Source: Nemertoderma westbladi
Lineage: Eukaryota > Xenacoelomorpha > Nemertodermatida > Nemertodermatidae
NCBI GenBank assembly: GCA_032718475.1
Contig: JAUCBJ010004535.1
Coordinates: 1 to 63,929, forward strand
Length of the DNA stretch: 63,929 nucleotides
Direction: 5' to 3'
Part shown: in pieces, positions 11,601 through 22,404 of the stretch
Position numbering within the stretch: the stretch's first letter is position 1
Layout of the letters: each line of letters opens with the position of its first letter
The notes under the pieces: generated by a model
What the model was told of the DNA's origin: nothing
What the model saw: the letters and a program-made list of their open reading frames with translations, nothing else
The model's database searches: none
Position numbers and translations under genes: made by a program

Positions 11601-12129
11601 TTACATAAATAAATTAGATTCGCTATTCGTCATTAATCATAATTAATTATTTAAAGCGCCAACATTCGCGACCCTCTATTTTCTGAGCAAATGGGGTTTA
11701 TAGTTATTATAGCAATTTTAAGATTTTTTATATAACCGGTGTGCAATTTTATATATTTTTATGTAATTTCCAAGTTCCAATGAAAATTTGCTAACAAAAT
11801 GCTGCTTTAACAGTTTAACGTTAAGTTTATAGACCTACTGTAAGCCTCAAGGCTTGTTGTAACTAAGACAGCACGAGCGAGAGATAGGCCTAAAGTTAAG
11901 TTGTGGAGTACTTACTTGTAAATTTGACAATAATACTAGGCCTAATAAAATAACTTCATTATTCATTAGCAATATTGATTGATTAGATAGGTCCCCCAAT
12001 TACGTACCGTATACATTTGATTATTATATACCTGACTACTTCAGTACTTCATTATTTTGACATGGATTATTTATAGAGATAGAGGAGTTGAGCAACCTAA
12101 ATAAGCTTACCGTTAATAACTACTGAACT
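8641..12129. other. Intergenic, with palindromes and a perfect hairpin
   Basis: Upstream of ZFAND4. No exon could be supported. 9370-9700 is dense in the palindromic words CTGCAG, AGTACT, ACCGGT and AGGCCT. Around 10408-10440 'taacgctgcaaagta' is followed by its inverted copy, with related copies at 10450-10465 and 11080-11100. A fragment at 10494-10530 resembles the interior of the MITE at 13798-13954. Confidence 0.5.
11296..11373. repeat. Perfect 37-bp inverted repeat with a 4-base loop
   Basis: The arm 11296-11332 (acaaaatgtagagcaggg... ataggc) is followed by loop ctaa (11333-11336), then the exact reverse complement at 11337-11373. There are no mismatches. It could be the centre of a foldback element or a hairpin RNA; neither can be decided from sequence alone. 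Confidence 0.9.
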
Positions 12130-13737
12130 ATGGATCTCTACATAGAAACTTTAACAGGGGCGGTATTCGAGCTACGTGTATCTCCGTTCGAAACGATAGC
12201 CTCGATAAAATCCCGCATCCAGCAGCTAGAGGGCGTGACTGTGGCCCAACAGCACCTAATATACAATTCGGTTGAACTGGAGGACGACTACTGTCTCCAT
12301 GACTACAACGTACCCAGCGGAAGCGTCCTTAAGCTGGTTCTGGCGATGCGCGGCGGCCCTATAAACACGCGTCGGGTTGCCATAGAGGACACGACCCCGT
12401 CGACCGCTGGGGTCGATCTAGCTGATTATATCGAGGCCAACAAGGAGGAACTCCTGGAGCGAATCCCTCCGTCCGACCAGCACGTTACTCTCCTCGTGTT
12501 CCGGGACGGCCAGCAACTCAACTTCTTCCGCGTGTTGGACCGGGGCGACGGCACGCTGACCCCGCTATCCGAGACGCTGAGCGCGTGTGGCAGCCCCCGA
12601 CGACGCCGCTCGCCGCCGAGCGGCAACCCGTCGCCGCCCAGCGGCACGGAGGACGAGGTCCCCGGCTCGTTGCGCTCGTCCGGTTACGGCGGGCTGCGGT
12701 CCCAGATGTCCAACCTGTCGCTGTCGCCCTCCTGCGACGAGGGCGGGTCGCCGGCGTGTGGGGCTGTCTGGGGGTCCCATAGGAGCGGGAAGTATTACCC
12801 GTCGCCCTCCACACGGGTCAATGACCCCTCCACACGGGTCAGTGACCACTCCATGCGGGTCAGTGACCCCTCCACCTCCACCCGATTAACAGACACCCCT
12901 TCCTGGCGCACCCACCCCTTCGACAGAGTTTCCGACCCCCCGCTGGGCCGCTCCGAGTTCAATAAACACACCCCGTTACCATCGATAACCCCTTCCGGAG
13001 ATTCCGACACAAATTCCGGCGGACAACCCAACCGGGTCCCATGGCAACCACCGGACGAATCCCCAACGGGTGAATCTCCTTCTGGAGCCGCTCCCTCCCA
13101 CCCCCCTGGCTTCCCCCCATCCCATCCCCCCGGCCTCCCCCCTTCCCTCCCCCCCTCGAAACCTTCTAGAATCCGTAACCGCCGGGTTCAGTTCGACCTG
13201 GACGAATCGCCACCTAAACGCGACTCCCGGTTCCGACGTTCCATCTCGCAGCTGCAGCCGCCCGTTGGGGCACCGTCCGTGGGCGCGGAGACCTCACGTA
13301 GACGACCGCGTCGACGCGATATCGCGCTCCAGTCCCTCGGCTCCACGGACGACCCCCTCCTCGTGCACCAGCTGCTGTCCCGGGCCACCGCCATGCAAGA
13401 CCTCAACCTCGAGGCCCGTCGGGGGGGTCCCACCAAGTCCCGCTACGCCGGGACTCAATCCCCGTTCAGCTCGCTACGTGCCCGCGTCTCGTCGACTCGC
13501 AAGTCGCAGCTCCCCTCCCTGGAACCCGTCGGGAAGCCCAGGAAACCTCGGTGTCTCGTCTGCAACAAGAAGACGGGACTCGCGACTTCCTACGTCTGCC
13601 GTTGCGGCGATAACTTCTGCGCCGTTCACCGCTACCCCGAGACGCACAGCTGCAGCTACGATTACAAAACTGAGGGTCGAAAACTCTTGGAGGCAAATAA
13701 TCAACTAGTTCAACCGGCAAAGTTACCCAAAATCTAG
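12130..13737 (+). CDS. ZFAND4: ZFAND4-like: ubiquitin-like domain plus AN1 zinc finger
   Basis: 535 residues. Residues 1-76 are a ubiquitin-like fold ending MRGG, resembling ubiquitin's C-terminal RGG. Residues ~475-515 form an AN1 zinc finger with the C-x2-C...C-x-C-x4-C-x2-H-x5-H-x-C spacing (CLVC, CRCGDNFC, H, HSC). The combination at opposite ends, with a long disordered Ser/Pro/Arg middle, is the ZFAND4 architecture. The family's molecular role is poorly defined; AN1 proteins generally act around ubiquitin and proteasome function. The middle holds two repeats: an 'STRVxDP' motif encoded by a ~21-24-bp minisatellite (12810-12890) and a Pro-rich 'SHPPGFPP' repeat (13095-13160). No intron interrupts the coding region. 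Human ZFAND4 is ~727 aa, so the linker is shorter. High GC compared with its surroundings. Confidence 0.9.
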   Translation: MDLYIETLTGAVFELRVSPFETIASIKSRIQQLEGVTVAQQHLIYNSVELEDDYCLHDYNVPSGSVLKLVLAMRGGPINTRRVAIEDTTPSTAGVDLADYIEANKEELLERIPPSDQHVTLLVFRDGQQLNFFRVLDRGDGTLTPLSETLSACGSPRRRRSPPSGNPSPPSGTEDEVPGSLRSSGYGGLRSQMSNLSLSPSCDEGGSPACGAVWGSHRSGKYYPSPSTRVNDPSTRVSDHSMRVSDPSTSTRLTDTPSWRTHPFDRVSDPPLGRSEFNKHTPLPSITPSGDSDTNSGGQPNRVPWQPPDESPTGESPSGAAPSHPPGFPPSHPPGLPPSLPPSKPSRIRNRRVQFDLDESPPKRDSRFRRSISQLQPPVGAPSVGAETSRRRPRRRDIALQSLGSTDDPLLVHQLLSRATAMQDLNLEARRGGPTKSRYAGTQSPFSSLRARVSSTRKSQLPSLEPVGKPRKPRCLVCNKKTGLATSYVCRCGDNFCAVHRYPETHSCSYDYKTEGRKLLEANNQLVQPAKLPKI

Positions 13738-13797
13738 TAGTACTGTCCCCTAGTAACAACTACCCGCTAATATTATATTTATTTGTCCACATTGTAA

Positions 13798-13954
13798 GGC
13801 CGCTTTCACTTTTCCAAGTCTAAATACTAAAAGCAAAAATAGACGTAAATAATAGTAATAAATTCCGTATTCCAGAATATTGCATTTATTTTTCCGTTGC
13901 ATTTTTATTTGTTTGAGATATTTTGCCTTTTGACTTGGTTCTGTGAAAGTGGCC
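13798..13954. mobile_element. 157-bp MITE with TAA target duplication (Harbinger-like)
   Basis: The termini GGCCGCTTTCACttttCCAA and, inverted, GGCCACTTTCACagaaCCAA are flanked by taa (13795-13797 and 13955-13957). The 3-bp TWA-type duplication and small size suggest a PIF/Harbinger MITE. It begins 60 bp after the ZFAND4 stop and holds an AATAAA at 13857-13862, so it may lie in the 3' UTR and supply the poly(A) signal. A partial copy starts at 26134. Confidence 0.75.
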
Positions 13955-13957
13955 TAA

Positions 13958-15929
13958 AGGAAATTGTAATTAATAAGATACGATATATCGTTAATAAGAT
14001 CGTTTATCTTAGTAACAGACCGTAATAGATTCTCAACGCAATCATTTAAATAAAGGAAATTCAATGTTTTTTAACACGCAGAGTTTTCCTAAAAAATGGT
14101 TTAAAGTCAACTAACTTAACAAAATATTTATATCGCTTAAATCGACATCAAGCGCTCATTGCCGTATATAATAATATTGTATGCTTACAGTTCGGTGTAA
14201 ATGTACGTGTGTGTGTGTAATTACTACATATCCTAGACTTTTGATATGCGATTGCGGCTGTAGAATTGTGTTTCAGTGCGTTGGAACATTCTGTTGGAAC
14301 TTAATTATGATTTATGAATATTGACTCCAATCTGCGTTGCGTTGTTCTTTTACGCTCTTCAACATTTTAGTGCTTATGGATGTGGATGTGGATGTTTTCA
14401 ACGCTTTGGGATAATTATCCTGACAAATTTATGTTCTTGTGCAAAACTGAAAATAATTTGAATATATGAATTAAATTAAAAAATTCATTTTATCTCAATC
14501 TGGTACGAGGCAATAATTAATTAGTGTTAATTTGGAAATTATTATAAATTGTTGTGATATTAGAAACGTTTACTAACCTATAATAATTAATTTCAAAAAT
14601 AACCTTTAATTCAATAATAAAGTGTGAAGAGTAGATTAGCTATCATGATGAGTACTAACGAGTAAATGGGAAGAGTATGCAGCATTTTATTATTATTGAG
14701 CTGCATATTAAACGTATATATTAGACTAACAAGAGATTTTTTCACAATTTTAAATTTTGACGAAAGACATTGATTTCAGTATCAAGCTAGGAAACTTATC
14801 TCAACGTTTGACTTTATTCACCTTATAGAGCTTACTTAACCTTGTTTCCCGTTATTTTCCATTTACCTATTGGAATTTTGCTCCCATTAATAAATGAATT
14901 AAATGTATACCTCCGTGTAAATATGACCTACTTGTAAATTATTTAAGGTTATAAATAATAGCGGTAGTCTTAAATATATAAATTATGTTCTATAAATAAA
15001 ATAATCTCAAAATAAAAGTAAAAAAATTTTATGGTTAGCTAGGTTTATCAATCGAGAGAAAGGATCAGGTTACAGTAGCTGTCTATTTTAACCAAAACAA
15101 TAGGACATCTTACGTTTCATTTTCTTATTGAATAAAATCACGTACGGTAGGTATACATGGGAAAAACAGTTTTATTCTTGAAATTGCCGTTCAATCACAA
15201 TATTTAGTGGGCAGGGCACATGATGAGTTGCAATCTCCCGCGGAAGAGAAAAAAAAACGTCAAGCATAGTGAAAAAGTTCGACTTCTTCTAATGTCTTTT
15301 AAATGTTTGTCATCACACAGACAAATTTCTGTCGGGTACAATAAATATAGTTATTTTCCCATGCTGCTGTATACATTTTTCTTTCATTTTAACTAATGAA
15401 ACACTCAATATTTCATACCAAATTTAATGTCTAACTATTTTGACCTCCACCACACAATTAGTGTACAAGTTGGTTTATCATGATTTATTAATTTCAATTA
15501 ATTTGTGACGAATTTATGATATTCTAAATAAGTCGAACACAAATTATTTCATTTATTACTTTCTGTTTCTAATACGTAACAACGTAGTTAATTGGTGCTT
15601 GTTTCTTCAAGTTTGCTGTCTAGTAAATATTAATTAGCCATGTAATTATAAACTGCTTACAACTTGTATACCACAATATACACATTTGTAAACAAATTTA
15701 CATTGTATTTTTGTTTTGTTTTAATGAGAGACAAGTCTAAATGAGAGGTCATGCCGTTCCAGGCGTTTCCATGGTTATAACTTCATGAGCAACTGGAGAA
15801 TTAAGGGTATATCTATCGTCGCGGTTAATAAATAAAATTGTAATAATAGGAAAGGAATACTATAATATAATAGTAAATTATTATAGTTCCTGGAATGCGG
15901 CACGGTCCTGCATTGCTGAAAATTGATCA
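13958..15929. other. Intergenic; family A repeat fragment at 15045-15190
   Basis: AT-rich with a short GT run near 14205. At 15058-15190 the words 'ggatcaggttacagtagc', 'aaccaaaacaata' and 'acagttttatt' match dispersed family A. No gene recognised. Confidence 0.45.
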
Positions 15930-16373
15930 ATATAATTGAAGGGCTGAGCATAAAAAGGTCCAATGTGAGATTTTCTTAGAATCAGAGTTATACTCATACA
16001 TAGGTCCTATGAGACCTAACTTAACTTACCAATAAGGTTCTGAGATCATTTGAACAATACTGCCTGATATCCTGGAGTAAAATAGTCCTATGTACAGTAA
16101 AAATCGCATAGACATAAACAAAAAAGGTCTATGTACAATACTGCCTGATATATGCGAAATAATTTTTAAAGAATATTTTTGAAAGTTAAAGATTTTGAAA
16201 AAAATTGTTTGAAAGTTAAAGATTTTGAAGTACATCTATGTACTTGCATGCAAAAATACAGAATGCCAACATCAACTGTAATGTGTAGGTAAAAAAAAAC
16301 GCAAAAGTGTGATTATCTCAGAATGACACTTTGGTCACATAGGACCTTTTTATGCTCAGCTCTTCAATTATAT
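15930..16373. mobile_element. 444-bp element with 38-bp terminal inverted repeats
   Basis: The left terminus (15930-15967, containing ctgagcataaaaaggtcc) is matched in inverted orientation by 16336-16373 (ggacctttttatgctcag) with about three mismatches. The interior repeats short words such as 'aatactgcctgatat' and 'aaagttaaagattttgaa'. No ORF of note. Non-autonomous DNA transposon; superfamily unclear. Confidence 0.75.
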
Positions 16374-16485
16374 CTAGGCCTATCTACGATAAGAACTAAA
16401 ATCTACTTCATTGTCTCACAAGAAAAACTTAATTTTCGTCTTTCATGAGAAGTTTATTTATTATTTACTAATTAATAATTCTTTA

Positions 16486-16486
<1 letters not shown>

Positions 16487-16514
<28 letters not shown>
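16487..16514 (+). repeat. poly(C) run, 28 bases
   Basis: Longest G/C homopolymer in the window, immediately before the retroelement remnant. Confidence 0.95.
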
Positions 16515-16518
<4 letters not shown>

Positions 16519-16520
16519 TT

Positions 16521-17618
16521 ATGTTCGACACCAAACAAAAATATTTCAAATGCATTTCTGTACTAAATGCGTGTTGTGGAAGCGTTAACTCAGAGAACCC
16601 AACTCCCAGTGGAAGACCACAAGTCTACTCTGAGGAAATCGATACGGGAGTACAGAGAAAGGGAGGCAGTGCGTCTAGAGAGATCCAGACGAGAATTCTC
16701 AATGAGATGATACCTGACCGAGCGCGAACAGTGAAGCGGCTGTTAGACTCGAAATCTGCGGGCTGGCTGAGTGTACTGTATATCCAGCTCTGCTTCACCA
16801 GACAGATATTTCTTCACAAACATTCTGTGATGGTTAGACAGACCTACAGTATTATTATTATTATTGTTCCTTTGGTACCCATAGTGAATATTGCACGAAT
16901 GGAGAAGTTTCTACACATATTACACATATTTAACCGGTAAACCAACATATAAACCGGACCTACGTAATACCCATCTACGTTATGAATACCCTATATACAC
17001 CTCCCCAGTTGCGTCACATTGTGATGGATGTGGTGCCAATTTCACTGTTGATCATGTAAAAAGGGCGTTATAGTATGTCGCTAGCATGATGAGATGAGCG
17101 ATGTTGTTGATGGTTTGTGCATGGCTTGGGGAGGGAGCTCAGTGAAGAAGGAGGTTGATCTCCAGGAGGGTCATTTCTTGGTGATGCAAGGGTGAGGACG
17201 GTTGCTGGTTTGGTGTGGGTGGGCACCGCAGAGAGATGCATAGTTTGATGTGCACGTTGTAAACGCTGATGCACCCTCATACCGTAGCTGCACGACTGAA
17301 AGCATCCTCACTGAGAAAGAGCGACTGAAGGAGCAGCAACATTCCCAAATTAGCGAGCAGCTACGATTAACATTTACCCGCCTTGCTGATGCTGCTGACG
17401 GTGTCTGGGGCCGGGAAGGGAGCCACTTTATCCATCATCTGACGTCACACTTAGCTTCCAAAGAAGTGTGGAGCGATAAACCCCCTAGAATCGTTCTTGG
17501 GTGGATCAGGGCTCATCTGTCAATAGCTCTATTGCAGGCAGTAGATCCTCAGGGGTGGGAGACGGTCGTGGCGGTTGCTTGGACTGGAGGATGCAGCCGG
17601 AGTTTGGGAGGTGATTAG
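16521..17618 (+). pseudogene. Decayed retrotransposon C-terminal region
   Basis: Three broken segments in consistent order match a protein tail found after the RT of some animal retroelements. The first (to ~16785) has a 'KRLLDSKSAGWLSVL'-type motif. The second (~16935-17070) has 'LRYEY', 'SHCDGCGANFTVDHV'. The third (~17250-17560) has 'VVNADAPSYRS', a Lys/Glu-rich helix, and 'IRAHLSIALLQAVD'. The Cys-rich 'CDGCG...FTVDH' block is the most recognisable. Frameshifts and an insertion near 16790-16900 separate the parts. No RT catalytic motif remains. Confidence 0.6.
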
Positions 17619-17704
17619 GTTAGGCTAGGAACATTGGCGTATTTGGTGGTGGGATATTATTATTACATGCGCGAACTTAATTATTATAAAGTGTATATTT
17701 TTAG

Positions 17705-19320
17705 TATGTGGGGCGAGCCACGAAGTTGGCGGAGCCTTAGCGAATTGACACTGTTAGGGGGTGGGTCAATTTATGCAAATAGTTGTCGTCGTCGTCGTTG
17801 TCGTCGTCGTCGTTGTCGTCGTCGTCGTCGTTACGATTTTGACATGCTAATAACTTTGTCGGATTTAAAGCTGCCAAGTTGAAAATTTGTAGGTATCAAT
17901 ATGAGCAAAAGTTGAGATTTTTGAGAGACTTTCAGACACCATCAGTGCAATGGTCTCCCGCTAGAGGGCCACATGTCTAAACATTAAATGCCCTCCCATT
18001 TCTTTGCTTTTAATCCGTTTAAGCTGAAACTTGGCAGATATGTATTAGACCATTAGCTGTGACTTTCAAAGGAGGCGAATCCATCTGCAGTTCTCCAGTC
18101 TGCCGCTAGAGGGCCAAAGGTCTGAAAGTGAAATCGTTGTCGTCGTTACGATTTTGACATGCTAATAACTTTGTCGGATTTAAAGCTGCCAAGTTGAAAA
18201 TTTGTAGGTATCAATATGAGCTAAAGTTGAGATTTTTGAGAGACTTTCAGACACCATCAGTGCAATGGTCTCCCGCTAGAGGGCCACATGTCTAAACATT
18301 AAATGCCCTCCCATTTCTTTGCTTTTAATCCGTTTAAGCTGAAACTTGGCAGATATGTATTAGACCATTAGCTGTGACTTTCAAAGGAGGCGAATCCATC
18401 TGCAGTTCTCCAGTCTGCCGCTAGAGGGCCAAAGGTCTGAAAGTGAAATCGTTGTCGTCGTTACGATTTTGACATGCTAATAACTTTGTCGGATTTAAAG
18501 CTGCCAAGTTGAAAATTTGTAGGTATCAATATGAGCTAAAGTTGAGATTTTTGAGAGACTTTCAGACACCATCAGTGCAATGGTCTCCCGCTAGAGGGCC
18601 ACATGTCTAAACATTAAATGCCCTCCCATTTCTTTGCTTTTAATCCGTTTAAGCTGAAACTTGGCAGATATGTATTAGACCATTAGCTGTGACTTTCAAA
18701 GGAGGCGAATCCATCTGCAGTTCTCCAGTCTGCCGCTAGAGGGCCAAATGTCTGAAAGTGAAATCGTTGTCGTCGTTATGATATTGACATGCTTATAACT
18801 TTGTCGAATTTAAAGCTGCCAAGTTGAAAATTTGTTTTGTTGAAAATCAGTTCAACAGTCACCCGCTATAGGACTACTTTATGTCTGAAAATGAATAGAT
18901 TCTCCCGTCTCATTGATTTTAATCAGTTTAAGCTGAATCTTGCCATATATTCTGGACCACATGCTGCGTCTTTGTGGGGGGGGGGGGGGGGGGGGGGGGA
19001 GATTTAATCGGTCTGCCGCTATACGACGAAATTTCTGAAAGTGAGATCCGTCTCTCATTTCGTTATCCGTTATTCAAGATGAAACTTGGCCGATGTACGT
19101 ATGTACTATTCATCCATAGGCTGTGTCTTTGTGGGGCTGGAGACCCTAATCCATCTTCAGTTCTCACTATACCGCTAGAGTCAGAAATGTCTGAATAGAA
19201 ATGAAAGAGGTAAAAAGTGATTAGGCGAAATCTGCTTAAAATTTGCTAATACAGTAATACTTTCGAATTAGTACTTAAATTAAATTTAAGTCACGTGCTG
19301 CGCGAAGGCCCCACTTCGTG
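17705..19320 (+). repeat. 315-bp tandem repeat element (three close copies, one degenerate)
   Basis: The phrase 'ttacgattttgacatgctaa' recurs at 17831, 18146 and 18461, and as 'ttatgatattgacatgctta' at 18776: exactly 315 bp each time. Each unit is a diverged dimer of ~157-bp halves, both with 'ccgctagagggcc'. A gtc/cgt-rich triplet run (17785-17830) precedes it, and a G24 run (18976-18999) lies in the degenerate last copy. Outer words 'gtggggcgagccacgaag' (~17708) and, inverted, 'ccttcgcgcagc' near 19300 may mark the element's ends. Confidence 0.85.
18976..18999 (+). repeat. poly(G) run, 24 bases
   Basis: Uninterrupted G homopolymer inside the degenerate fourth repeat unit. Confidence 0.95.
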
Positions 19321-19744
19321 TATGTATGTATGTATATTATTATTATTGCTTCTCTTGCTTTATATTCAAAATCAAAATAATTTATTTATTTCTGTACTAA
19401 ATAGGCACTAATTAGAAAAAAGAAAAGCTTTAAAAAAAAATATAATTTTCAATAATTTTATGATAATAATTGTATACATTTGGTGTTGAAGGAACTCTGC
19501 ATTTGTCATGTGACTAAGTGGCAACGCGACGCAGTATGATTGTTTTTTGCTAATTATGAAACTCAAACTTCAGAAATAATAGAAATTAAATCAAATGAAA
19601 ATTCTAAACACTTAATGAATCAATGATAGCCCCGAAATTATCACTAACCAGAATATAATCCAAAATATGAATCAGCCTATCATCAATAATATCAATCCAT
19701 TTTATCAATATCTATAAATTTCAAGTTCTTTCAAGTTTGAATAT
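19321..19744. other. AT-rich spacer
   Basis: Short tgta repeat near 19321; otherwise nothing recognised. Confidence 0.5.
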
Positions 19745-19975
19745 GACAGGATTGATGTAACCCCGCATGGTGGCCCATGCAGTTTTCGTTTGGGCACGAA
19801 ATCTTTTTAAAGGAACCAGGTATGGTGCATCTCTGCCTTGCATCCTTAAATTGTCACTAAATAAGTAACAGTTTCCTCTAGAGAGAATAGTTCTGGGGGG
19901 ACCGCACTGGAAATAAGTCGTAAAACTTTATTCGTAATCCCTGCCCTAATGACCGAATAATTCATTACTTTTTCA
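19745..19975 (+). mobile_element. SINE copy, 5'-truncated (same family as 54965-55235)
   Basis: Shares ordered blocks with the minus-strand SINE near 55 kb: 'gcatggtggcc', 'agttttcgttt', 'cacgaa', 'tttcctct', 'tctggggggaccgca', 'ggaaataagtcgt', 'gtaatc'. The tRNA-like head is missing. The tail resembles a LINE 3' end, as expected for a SINE mobilised by a partner LINE. Confidence 0.65.
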
Positions 19976-20329
19976 CCTATTGTATCATTTGTTGTGACTT
20001 AATACTAAAGATCCAAGTTACTAAGTTTAACTACATCATTCACCAATCACGCAATGACTATGTCTTATTAAGAGGTTGATCCATCAGTATAACAGTTATT
20101 TAATTCCAGCCCTTACAAAACGACTAATGGTAAACTGGTCGGCCCGGCCAGTTTGTTACATTTATAGCAGTATTGAAATTGAACTGATAAAGTAGTTAGT
20201 AGTCAGACAACGTCCCACCTTGGATACAAAGATACAAGAAAGTGACGAATATTTAAAGTTTACTTCTAAAATGAGAAAAGGTTGTTCTAGAAGTGATTAT
20301 TGTCCTATTTTTAAGGAATTATTAATAGC

Positions 20330-20975
20330 ATGTCATCAATGGACACAGAACCATTTGAAGTGTTATGGGGCGTCCTCCAGGGAGACACACTTGCACCATT
20401 CTTGTTCATAATTGTTGTTGACTATGTTCTACGCATGTCCTTAGATCATCATAATGATGATGGGGTGATGATAACTCCACCTACTGACTCCAGAAGTCGA
20501 GGAAATCCTGCCAAGTACCTAACTGATCTAGACTTTGCTAATGACTTAGGAGTACTCTCAGAATCACTAGAGGGAGCCCAACGGCTCCTCAGCTCATTAG
20601 AACATGCTGCTTCTAGTGTTGGTCTTTTTATTAACTCCAGAAAGACCAAAATTTTGACAGTTAACTTTGAAAGTCCTCAGCAAGTCTCTGATCGGATGAG
20701 CATAAGCTCAAAAGATGGTATGCTTGAGCATGTGGATGACTTCTGTTACCTGGGATCATGGATTCGGAAGTCAGGTGAGGACCTTCGAATACGTAAGGGA
20801 AAGGCATGGGCAGCCTTGAATAGGCTTTCCAGGATTTGGAAGTCACCGAGAATTAATCGGAAACTTAAGGTCCTAGCAAATGTCATGGGTGATAGGGAGT
20901 TGTGGCGGTGCAATTATGTCGATAAGCCGGCACAGCATTCTTAAGAATGCAGCTGCAATGCAGCATGCCGATCCT
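20330..20975 (+). mobile_element. LINE fragment with 5' truncation and internal deletion
   Basis: 204 codons remain open and closely match the LINE at 32085-35360: 'WGVLQGDTLAPFLF', 'YLTDLDFANDLGVLSES', 'INSRKTKILTVNFESP'. FANDLG replaces the expected FADDLG, so one catalytic aspartate is lost. After 'RKLKV' (20873) it jumps to 'MGDRELW', deleting about 350 bp relative to the other copy. The 3' end reads 'cagcatgccgatcctagtag', as in the longer copy. Confidence 0.9.
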
Positions 20976-21183
20976 AGTAGTAATAGCATCACTTTTTAAA
21001 TATATTTATCTGAAAGGTGAATGTCGCCTGGGGGTATTATTGTGAATCCCTCCCTATCGTTGCATACGTCATGTTTCATACATAGCATACATAACATAAT
21101 GTAGATACTGAATTTAGTAATATTAATTAATTTTCTCATTGAATATTGAGCATTAATATTAAGGTCGTATTTCATTTCTTTAG

Positions 21184-21373
21184 GACAACAGACAGCGTCC
21201 AAAGGAAACAAAAAGTATCGCCAACTGGAAGGGAGCCGGGCTTGGTGAATTTAAAACGGAAACTTCGGGAGCTGGAGAGGTTGAAGTGTGAGTTGGATAG
21301 TCTGTGGTCGATAGATACCCAACACAAAGAACTCTGGATGGAACGCAAACATTTGGAGGTTAAGGAACGGGAG
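21184..21373 (+). CDS. Possible internal exon of an unrecognised coiled-coil gene
   Basis: A 190-bp open segment sits between a good acceptor (tttcatttctttag at 21170-21183) and a consensus donor (gag|gtgagt at 21374). The translation is charged and heptad-like (LKRKLRELERLKCEL, then ERKHLEVKERE), typical of a coiled coil. If real, it belongs to a plus-strand gene whose other exons I could not place, and the CABCOCO1-like gene would lie in its next intron on the opposite strand. It could instead be a relic or chance. I do not recognise the protein. Confidence 0.4.
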
Positions 21374-21507
21374 GTGAGTCTTATGATCAACCATTATTAG
21401 AAAAAGTGGAAATATAAGTTCAATATTATTTTATTTAAAAAAAAAGTTACGATATTTACGGTCTGAATTTTAATACATTAATAATAATTAATGTCTGGAA
21501 ATTAAAG

Positions 21508-22404
21508 TCAATCGGCGACGGTTGTGATCTTGTTAATTCTATTGAGGAAGTTGGCTTCCCGGTCTCTCAGTTTCACATTCGTTTCTTCTTTGAATTTGTC
21601 TAACATCTCGCTGGTAGTTCCCGTAACGGCCTTACGGAGATCGTCTATGGAGAGTTTCGAGAGGACATCGACATCATCTGCGGATAGATCGACTTTTAGT
21701 AGTTCCCGTTCGACTTCGGGCGAGGGCGGCGGCGTCTTTATGTAAACCTCGTATGTATCCAAGGTAACGGCCTCGCCCAGAGGCGGGGGGAAGGGAGTGG
21801 TCGCTGATTGGACAGTCTCAACCGATTGGCCCAAAGTGATAACTTCCTCCTGTTGGTCGCTATGTAGAACAGTTTGGTATAGATTGTAGTGCTGGAATAG
21901 AGTAGTTGTTACATAATCTAACACATTACCAGCTTCCTCGATGCTGAACATCTCCAACGGAAATGATTCGCTTTCAATCTGGTTACCAACACCGATCAGC
22001 AACGTAGTTAGTTCCCGTAGATTATCAGTTAATAACAACCTTCTCTCGGTTAGGTTTTCCAAGAGGTTTTTACAGAGTGTCATAAAAGCAGAGATTTTCT
22101 GAGGGTTAAATTGTTTCCCTTTGGCCCACCAAAACGCAGCTACGTAATAATCCACCACGATCGAATCCACCAACGATATAACGAGATTATTTTTTTCTAA
22201 CAACTGCGCGAAATTTTGTTCTAATTCGACCGCCGATTTCGCCTGCATTTCTTTAATTTGACTGAGTTTGAGAAACTTCCATGCTAAAGAGTTTATCTTA
22301 TCCATGGATTCGACGTCTTCATCTTTAGCTGAATCCCACGCGAAATCCTTCGGAATACCCCGCCCCTTCGTATCAACTACCGTCGTTCTTTTTTTAGGTG
22401 GCAT
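21508..22404 (-). CDS. CABCOCO1: CABCOCO1-like ciliary protein (CLAMP-domain family)
   Basis: 298 residues. The central region (~90-190) carries words I associate with CABCOCO1/C10orf107 and the CLAMP (flagellar C1a complex subunit) family: 'VDYYVAAFWWAK', 'AFMTLCKNLLENL', 'LFQHYNLYQ', then 'PPLGEAVTLDTY' and 'KTPPPSPE'. Members are linked to motile cilia and the central-pair apparatus. The N-terminus is basic (MPPKKR) and the C-terminus (~235-290) is predicted helical. No intron in the coding region. An AATAAA on the minus strand at 21430-21435 follows the stop by ~75 bp. It is head to head with RFC5, ~1.07 kb between start codons. Confidence 0.72.
   Translation of the reverse strand: MPPKKRTTVVDTKGRGIPKDFAWDSAKDEDVESMDKINSLAWKFLKLSQIKEMQAKSAVELEQNFAQLLEKNNLVISLVDSIVVDYYVAAFWWAKGKQFNPQKISAFMTLCKNLLENLTERRLLLTDNLRELTTLLIGVGNQIESESFPLEMFSIEEAGNVLDYVTTTLFQHYNLYQTVLHSDQQEEVITLGQSVETVQSATTPFPPPLGEAVTLDTYEVYIKTPPPSPEVERELLKVDLSADDVDVLSKLSIDDLRKAVTGTTSEMLDKFKEETNVKLRDREANFLNRINKITTVAD

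Noticed and set aside
12426-13759. Several long antisense and shifted open frames over ZFAND4
   Set aside because: GC-rich coding sequence produces open shadows; only the 535-codon frame has both recognisable domains.
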